Assembly: GCF_001039355.2 (NCBI RefSeq)
Contig: NW_019775413.1
Span: forward strand, 983,619-1,047,618
DNA from: Lingula anatina
Lineage: Eukaryota; Brachiopoda; Lingulata; Lingulida; Lingulidae
Direction: 5' to 3'
DNA length: 64,000 bases
Program-made: the position numbers and the translations under genes
In this document: positions 50,735 to 61,054 of the stretch, one piece after another
How the letters are laid out: every line of letters begins with the position of its first letter
Position numbering within the stretch: the stretch's first letter is position 1
Notes under the pieces: model-generated
What the model saw: only the letters and a program-made list of their open reading frames with translations
Database searches by the model: none
Told to the model about the DNA's origin: nothing

Positions 50735-53093
50735 CTAAAATGAAAAAAAAAGAAGCAAGACATCAATTCGCCCAATGTGCATGTTAAAACATGAGCATGG
50801 AAATGCACTCTAACGACTTTTATGCTTCGAAATAAATCAAGCCAACGCCTTATGCTGGCGTGCCACGCCCCCTTGTGTCGTAATGACCCTGAAGGGTTTC
50901 TCAATACCTATGATTAGTCTGCCTACGTTGATATATACTATACAACAAAGATGGACATAATTATTTACTAAGACATCTTTTATCAGATAAAATCTTCTGT
51001 ACATTCCACAGGCTTTCGACTTTTTAACCCTATACCCACGAGGCTTGTCCTTACTGAATAAAACTGGACACTAACATGAGTGCTACGCGCGTGTACTCAG
51101 TATTCAAATCAATACACAGATTTGTTTAAGAATAGTACTACTACAGCCTAACGTGCTAGAACAAGCCCCTTTTCGGGGAAAAATCATAATTCACTTTCTG
51201 AACCTACTTTTGGCCGGGCCATCTAGAACAGTTATCTAATATTTATCTATACAAGGTACTCCCTACCCCCATGCCCGCCCAGAATCCCTTCACGTCATAG
51301 TTGACTTTTTTAAATACATCTCTTTTTAAATAAAAAAATATATTCGCAAGTGAGGCTAGTGGCAAACGTATTATGGCTTCTCCTGTTATAAACCAAAATA
51401 TTAAACTTATTGCTGACCGCCGTAACACATGACTCGATATTTCATAAACATAAAGAGACGTATTCAATTTATGATTTTAAGCTGAAAACGCCCAAGTCTT
51501 ACCTCATCTATGTATCCGTGTAGGAATGTGTTGTCATCAAACTGGTAGTCGCAGTAGACGCTGCGGCCGAGGATAAGTGACACGGGAGACCTCTTAATTA
51601 AACCTTGAAAAAGAAATACATCGAGGACTTAATGTGTGTGTTTTGTGTGTGTGCGTTGGGGGAGATGGTGGAGGATTCCATGGATTATTATTTAATTTTA
51701 TTTGATCAACGATCACAGTTCCCCGTATCACAGGGATATTTTTAAAATCTGATTCACAAAAGTACATGTACGTCAACATGAAGAGAGATGCCTTCTCGCT
51801 TAATTATGTTTTTTAAAATCTTAAACAAATCCAAAATAATGAAGTTTTAAACAGATTTTAGATCTTAAACTCTGAATAAATAAATTGCAAAAAATAAGAA
51901 GAATGAAAATCATATTTTTGGTACTCCGACAAGTACACTACGATATACTCCAGATAGCCAGGCAAGGTATTTCATCATCATTTCCGGCCGTTCCCATATC
52001 TTAGCCTTGATTTAGTGGAGCCAGGGGGGAATAGTTTGCTTACGTAAGACTTACATTTTTTTTAGTTTTTCGGTGCACTGCCGAAGTAATTTATTATCTC
52101 GGTGAGTGCGTCGCATGGTCAAAGAAGTTTGTGAGGAAGATGAAATAGTTTCACTCCATGTTAAAACATAAGTTGGGCGTGATGGTTTGGATATCTATAC
52201 AAAGCATATTAACGATGCCATGTTGCAATTTTGTTTTTTTCCCTTAAGCTATTTTTTTTGTATTTGAAACAAACTATATAATATACATGTGCTGTTCTCT
52301 CTAAAGAAGAAATAACTTTGAACATCGCAAGCTAATGAACATCATTATTTCTTGAACATATAATCTATGATAATATTACTTTGTTGATTAATGTTTGAAA
52401 ACAACATGAAAATTTTAAATTCACAGTAAAACAAAATAAAAGAATGAAAACTATGAGAAATCCATGACTATTGTAAATGTAGATCTTACGTAAATTGTTA
52501 ATACCGGCTGTATCTGCTTCTCATGAGCTTCTTTTAAATCTCACTTCACAATCAATACAAAATATTAGATTTTCAATACAACAGAAAACATACCACTTCC
52601 GATGTTAACATTGGTGGCACTGACAAGGCTTCCATCAAGGTAGAATGTGACCGCTGTCCCGTCCCACATCATAACAACATGATGCCACACCTCCAACATG
52701 GCCTAAATGTTCATATTTACATCAACGGATTAATCAAAGGTGTATAATATTATAGTGTGGATTAAATTTTGGTTTGCTATTTCTTATCAACTTTATGTTG
52801 AAATACTCTCTCTCTCTCTTTCAAACACACACACACATACACTTCTGTCACAATAAAAGAACACATGATTAAATTGCCAAATAGAAAGAGTTATATCAAG
52901 GTACTCACATACATTGTAGGGCTTTACAATTTATGATGATTATTGTATCCAATTACAATTCTAAACATAGTAATCTAATCTACTGGAAATAACATTCTAT
53001 CAGTTATGATGGGTATATATATATATATATATTTTTTCATTATAATTATTATTATGTTATTTATAACAAAATAATAATAAAAATAAAATTTAT

Positions 53094-53168
<75 letters not shown>

Positions 53169-56100
53169 TTGGGGGGGGGTGGTGGTTACGCACCGGTATA
53201 TTTGCATATGCATTGGTGAGGTTATGTTCATTCACTGTGTAAACTCCTCCACTGAGCGTTCCAGTTTCACCATTGCTGAGCCTCACTGTGAACATTGGTT
53301 CATGCTCACAGTCGCCATTGTTAACTAGCCCCTTTCTGTCGCTATCCATACCACTGACAGACATGTACCAAAAACTGCATGTAAATGTTAATGGGAACTG
53401 GTAATTTTGAAAGAATGGGATCTCCATAAAGGACGAGTTGCCATTGAAATAGGCAGACATCCCGTGTTTTGCGACAGAAACGAGCTGCATGTTTGTAGTT
53501 TTCGTCCACCATATATTCCCCGTGGAGTCATGGTAATGGCTGTCAAATGGAAAACAGGCAATGGCGTATTCACCTGTAAAACGAAAAACAGAAAATTATA
53601 AGCAATATATCAGATGGACCCCTTTTCATTCTTTACATTTTTAAAACCCTGGGTTTCTAAGGATATTGAAAATTTACCTCTTTACTAGTATCATCTATGT
53701 ATCTGCCATTGGCAGTATCTGATGTAGCAGAGTTTCTATTATTCTCTTAAACACAGGGTGTTTTGATGAAGGAAGACATATCCATGCAAAAATCTTAAAG
53801 AAGAGGAGGAGAGAAGAGGTTGCTAATATATAAATTAAAGTGTGGTTGATTTTAACCTTTTTTAATGTCATATTTTCAGAAATATCCATAAAACACTGGC
53901 ACTTTAGAAAAGACTGAAAAACAGATAATTATATAATAATTTATAGCTGTAAATAAACAACAGTTACATAGCAGGTAGATAGCTAGTGTATTAAATAAGG
54001 GCATTAAAAAGAGAGAAATGTATATGCACTACAGTATACGTACCTTCACACAGGTCACTGGACTTGGCACAATCACAGATTGAAACATCGAAAACTTGGT
54101 TTCCACATGACATATAGATCTTAACCCCTCCGTACCACAGCAAATAATAGCTTGTGCTATCTATCACCTCTTTCTTATAGGGTCCATAAGTACAGATAAC
54201 TGAAAAAAAAGAAGAAATTGGTAAAGCACGATGGACAAGATCAGCCTCTCGCATTCAAATTGCACTATTTGACAAGTATGAAATTAATATGCATTCTGCC
54301 ATATATACTTTGGTTTGTGTTAGTTGTTTCCTAAATAGTTTAAAAAAAATTGCTTATTTCAAACAACTTGATCTATTCCCAACATGCTTCTGTGGGATAG
54401 ATAGGTAATTTTGCTACAGAAATCAAGAAGGATAGAAACGAAGTCTTTCTGTATACAGCCATTGGGACTAGCTGCCCCTTAACATCAGGATTAACAAAAA
54501 GAAAAATAATTAACCTCCACTCTCTCCTGTAGTTGTTGGTGCGACAGTTGTAGTAGTAGTAGTAATGTTAGAAATAGGCGCAGCACAGACATCTGTACAC
54601 TCAGGAGGTTTGTGCACACAAGATGAAGTTGTATCATTCCAGGCAGTTCCATATGGGCAACATTTATACAAAATGGCCGTCTGAGTACACCATATATATC
54701 CTGCACAATTACTGGGATTTGCGTGGAACCCTTCTGGACAACTTCCTGCAAATCATAAAATAGGACAGCTTAGGAATAATATAATTAAGATATTGATTGT
54801 ATATAATAATTAGTTGAATTTTTATCGGAAAATCATCATGTACTCTTTTTTTTGANGGCCGTCTGAGTACACCATATATACCCTGCACAATTACTGGGAT
54901 TTGCGTGGAACCCTTCTGGACAACTTCCTGCAAATCATAAAATAGGACAGCTTAGGAATAATATAATTAAGATATTGATTGCATATAATAATTAGTTGAA
55001 TTTTTATCGGAAAATCATCATGTACTCTTTTTTTGAGTTTTCAGTTTTTCACTCTCAAAATTCTTATAAATGATATTTTTATTTAAATAAGTGCATTTAG
55101 TTGAAAACATTATTGATTACAAATATGTAATTTTTTGCCTGAAAATTCACGAACTACCTTACATTTACACAACTATATGTTCAGTGCAGCATCCTTTTTT
55201 ATAAAATCTGTCATATGTAGTGTATCCATAAAAGATCATTCACACCAAGTATAAACTTAATGTGTCCTCAATAAATGACCTCTAGACAAAGAAGTACATG
55301 AAATTTAAATGACTTGTCTAACAGCACATCTTTGTAAAACATCAAACATGGGTACATTATACAATATCATCTGTAGGTTGTTTTGTTCAGTACATCTTCA
55401 AACGAAAAAATTCTAGTTGTTTATTAAACTATAGCCACCACACTGGGACTTGTTCAGACAAATTTGACCCTGATGTCAATGCATCTTAAATCCCCTATAC
55501 CTATGTCTCCGCAGTCTGGTTTCCCTGTATTAACTCCAGTGCAAGTAGTGTCTTCACATCTCACACAAGTTAAATCCTCCTGGCTCCAAAATAGATTTGG
55601 CGGGCAGTACTTGACCACAGCGATAGCCTCCCCAGTCTCTGACCTGTAACACTGGATAAACCTGCTGCAGTCTGTCCTGTCTACGTAATGTCCAGGGCCG
55701 TCCAAATCAAGGCAGTAGTCACAGTACTCACCTTAAAACAAACACCATTTAGCATTACTCATTTGTTGTTTGCAAACTAAAATGTCAAAATTAACAAAAT
55801 TAATTCACAACAAGTTAAAGACAGCAAGTTAAAGGCTGGTGAACTGCCTCTAAGTCATTACTTTTGCAAAAAAAAAAAAAAAAAAGGATTACATGGTTTA
55901 AGAAAATTACATGATGCTTTAATGTCATTATATTGTTATAATGAAACAAAACTCACCAAGTGTGTACTCTGGAAAAGAAAGAAACAACATTTGAGAAAAT
56001 TTTTGACATACAAACTCTCAAATCAAGATTTGGCACTTGAAACTCTCACTAACATCCAACCAATATATATATCATAATGGTTATCTAATGCAAATAAAAG

Positions 56101-59100
56101 AGTGAATAATTAATATCTGGAAAATCAATAAAGTTTTTACTATTTTTAGCTATGTTTTAAAATCAATGTGAGACATTACCAGCAAATTTACCTAGAAAGT
56201 GGACTGAAATTGGCAGGTGAACCCTTTGTTTACAAACACAATTTATCATTTCCTAAACAAATCTTAGAATCATGCTTACAACACATTACCAAGTTGCTGG
56301 TATCTTATTCAAGTACTTACCAAGACAAGTAGGAGGGCTCCAATCAAAGCGCCCCCCTAGTAAGCACGTGATTTTCTTCTCCGTGAACCCACCATATATG
56401 GTGAAGCCTTGCTTACACGTGTAGGTAATCACTGTCCCGTTGACCACTGGGAACTGATTAACATCACGCACTGCGTTCATTCCAGGACCTGGGTCATCGC
56501 AAGTAGTTTTTTCTGTTGGAAAAGAAAACAAAAGGATTTTCACCAATTAAAATGAGTATGATAAAAGGATAAATGAATGAAAGAAAGATCATCAATAAAT
56601 ACTACCCTCTACTAGGGCAGCAAATATTATAGCTACATTTTCCACTAGTCAACATGTAACTTTTGGCCAGTTGGAAGCAATTAGATAAATAGCATTGTCT
56701 TTCTGTGACAAATGAACTGCTGACATACAGTACATGATTGATAACCTGTACCAGGGTGGCAGATGTTATTGGCACATTTTCCACCAGCCACAGTTAGAAA
56801 ACTGACAATATTTAGCCAGAGACATTACATGTACCTGTGAATATCTGGTGAAAAATAAATACATAAATAAATACACACTCTTTCTATTAATTTAATAATA
56901 TTATCTTTTCTAACCTGGACAAGTGATATAATGACCGAAGAAAATTTATTTTAGAACAACAATTTAATCCTTCAACCTTCCAGAAATGTGTTACTGCAGA
57001 AAATATATGCTCAATTAGGATGGACTTAATATATTTATTAATTAAGTGTGTCTGAAAAAATTGCAAAAATTGAAATTTCAAAACAAAATTGTCGTACGCT
57101 TGCATATAGGTGGCAGCCCATCCCACGTGCCACTGGACAGACATGTGAGCTGCACGAAAGTAGATCCATCCAGAAGCTGGTACCCTGAGTAACACGTGTA
57201 CTTCACAGTGGTACCTACAGGGTACGGACCAATATGAGAAATAGTGGCAAAGGTGGCATCCCCAGGTGGTTGACAGATCGTAGCTGAAACACAATGCAAA
57301 GATGGAGTTAAAACTTTATATTTCAGTTTGTAAAGAGCTAAGTCATTTAATATAACTGTCACTTGCAAATTATATTATGCTAATGTGGTGAGGATGAGGA
57401 TGAGGTGAAGTGAAATGTGGGTGTTGACCTCTACAGAGATTTGGGTACAGCAGTGACAACTAGCTCAAGATGACCCATTTCTGGCAATATCTGTCATTTG
57501 GGTGAGTGTAATGCTTTTCATTCAACTTTCAATTATTTTTATGATGAAAAATAGCTGTAGTACTACACTGTTTATGTCATTCAAACAGACACTTTTGATA
57601 CTGATGCGCAACAACGTTTCACCTTTAATTCAAATTATGATTATAATTTATCACATACCATTGCATATTTGACCATCGCCCACATAAGTTGGCAGACAGT
57701 GACATCCTCTTATACCATTCTTCAGCACACACTGAGCATTGAGGCCGCAGCCAAAGTCCATAGCCACGATTTGAGCTGGAGCAGCGCCGAACCTCGAACA
57801 TGTATAACTTATGCTACAGTCGAATGACAACCATGTTGTATTCAGCTGTCAAAAGAACATTATTTAGCATTAAGAAAATATTTTTTTCATAAAAACTTAA
57901 AGTTTGGGTTACATTATTTAAATCAATCCTTTTCCCTATATTTCTATAAGATACTGCACATACATTTATTTCAGAAATCACCAATCAGGCCTTTTTCCTG
58001 ATTATACTAATCTGGACTTTTTGTCATGAATTTAAACCCACTCTCAACCAAAACCTGCAAAATCACACTTGTTTTTATGCAAAGTCACTAAACTTTGGGC
58101 TACATCAGACAATTTACATTCTGGGCACTTAGGCAATTCAACAAATTAAGTCTATCTCATTGTTTCATACACTGATATGTGAAGGCTTCCCAAACCAAAA
58201 TTCACAACCCTTTTCTCTTGCCACCCCTTAAAGTCCAGCAAGAATGGTACACAAATATACCTCGTGATAAGATCCCTGTACATCCACACATCCACACTCT
58301 TCTTTGTGCACGCACATGTTTCCACTTAGCACCATCCCAGCATCACAGAAACATCCCTCTTCCTGAGGCTCATCGCAGTTCAAAGTTGCGTTGGGGTGTG
58401 CGCAAGTGTCTCTGCAACCAGGACCACTGGCCTGGTATGTCATGTAAGGGCCACAGACTTTTGCTGAGGAAAATAATATTAATAACTGAGATACATCTCC
58501 AGAGATAAATGCCAGAAACTTCAGTATATGTTGCCACAGTAATCAAAAATAACCCATTAGTGTAAGTTCCCATAGTAATCAGAAATAACTCATTAGGTTA
58601 CCATGCTTCAAGGTCCTTAATAAAAAGGTCATCTCAAATTAAGGTATATGGAAATTTTCAAAGCAGTCTTCAATAAACATAATTAGGCAAACTTTATTAT
58701 GGACATAAAAACATCAAACTCACAGAACAAGTGCAGAACCTATGGTTTAATTGATGTAGAGACAAAAAATTACTGGAGTAAATAAATATTCATGTAAAAG
58801 GGAAAAGTAAGTGATATTAGTTATTCAATGAGAAAATATCATTATTTGCATTATGATAATTTCACAATTACCATGTAATATGTCAGGAAAGTTTGAATTC
58901 ATTCAGGTACCTATTACAGTAACAGAGTTACATGCTATGCCATTCTATAATATCCTAGCTATTACAATAATGTTAGAATTCACAAAGTTAACATGCATTT
59001 TGTAAACATTTGTTCACAAAGCACTGATTAACTAATAGATTATAACATGAAGCAGAAATTTAGATAACTTTTTTTGAGAGTAAACACTGAAATAATTAGT

Positions 59101-60989
59101 CTTGTGAGACCTTGAAGCTATATACAGTTGAAAAAGTAAAATTTAGAAAATATGATATGCATTTAAGTGTACAATATTAATTCTTACCACACTGAGTGAC
59201 ATTTAACCACACATTTGGTGTCACTGAAAAACCGAGCTGCTCACACCTTTGTGCAAAATAGTCCAAGAAGTCGCAAGACACCTTCCTGGCTTGAGTGGTG
59301 TTAGGGAGAGCATAACAACTCTCCATAGTGCAAGCAGACCATATGTTCATTACCGCTTCAGTTGGCATAAACCCGCTCTGAAGACATTGGCTAAATATGT
59401 TTGCTTCATCCTTGAGAAGGCCGCAATATTCTGGACCCGTAACTACTTGCATATTGTCTGACGAGCAAGGTTCTGGCTCATCATATGTCGTCCCCAGGCA
59501 CCTAGAAGTTAAGAAATTATATGTAAATTTTGTACCCTATTTTGTACCCATATTTTGTAATTTTTTTGTACCCTAGTGTAACAACCACTCCTCACATTTT
59601 AGTGTATAATTAAGATAGTTCACAACATATATAATCAAATGTGACAAATAAAGGTGACAGAGTGATTTGGTTGAATAAAACCTTAAAATAATCATTCTGA
59701 GATTAATGATCAAATTTAGACCCTCATTATTCTAAGTGAGCTAGAAAAAACCTCACATCTGTGAGTAAAACTTAAAACAACTGCACGCTTTTTATTTCAC
59801 ATCCATTGATTTCCAGTTGTCAAAGAACAAGATACTCACTCTGCTCTACGTTCAAAACTGATGCCAATGAGTGAATGGGCCTCACTGGTTGGCAAATGTG
59901 AAACATCAGTCCCATTTTGCAGTCTCAAATCATTCCAGTCTACCCCATTGCAGTCACCACAAAGCCCACACATTGAGCCACGATATGCGTCGGGTGCTTG
60001 AACCTGTACACCATTGATTCTGTCAAATATGACTTCCAGCTCACTGTTCATGCCAAAGTTTACTGTGACTCTCAAATTTAGTGTAGCAGTAAAGTCGACA
60101 GTAATGGCCCCATTACCAAGAACTGCTGGCAGGGTGTTTACCAATGCGCCATTTACCTTCATTAGAAAACCAAACAGCATTATATTATTCACTATTCAAG
60201 AATAATGAAAATGAGAAAAATGTACTCTTGATTTATAATAAGATCATGACACCACATCAGTAACATCAAGAATGGATTACTAGTAATACAAATTTGGTAA
60301 TACGAAACCATGCTTCATAAATTGACTGATGAATACAAAGGTTTAGTGCAAGTGTAGTGTAAAATATCAACTACTTGTAAGTCCTGCACAAAACACATAA
60401 ATGGTCACATAAATTACAAAATAAAAAACATTGTTTTTTTTATCTTTTTTTTGCACTAATTCAAAAAGTAAACAAATGCCATCACACTCACCATTGCAAT
60501 ACTGCCACAGAGCAGGCTTATCACATAACCATACACATGGATTTCGACACTGGTCACATATTCACCAGGCACTCCGCTGGAGGTTTTTCTTATATAAACA
60601 GTGTAATCTGGTAGTTCACCTCCGGCACCGGGACACTTCTGGCTCAGGACATACTTACATATGCCCTGGTAGTAGATGAACAGGCCATCGTATGTGGTGT
60701 GAGAAGAGCCGACAGCGAGGCACTGACAGGGTGCTATTAATTAAAAGTTGCTATTAATTAAAAGTTGAGGTGAATCATCTAAAAGGAGAGAGATGCCCAA
60801 CACTCATGCAAGAAATGGAATTGGGTTGAATAATTTTGGAAGTAAGGGGCAAAACTTTTGACTACCTTTAAAAGTTAACTGACAAACTTTAGTATTAAAG
60901 ATAAATAAATTGTGTTTTTTTTTTACAATAGTAATCTTTTTGTCATGCTGTCAATCTCTTATATTATTGAAAACAAACCATGATAGTGT

Positions 60990-61054
<65 letters not shown>

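Noticed and set aside
54491-54751. 86-codon minus-strand frame with a Leu-rich stretch
   Set aside because: Shadow of the second chitin-binding exon; the true frame carries the ChtBD2 cysteines.
54857-54927. Extra chitin-binding exon in the second copy of the 182-bp duplicate
   Set aside because: Truncated at the N with no donor; best explained as an unmerged haplotype end.
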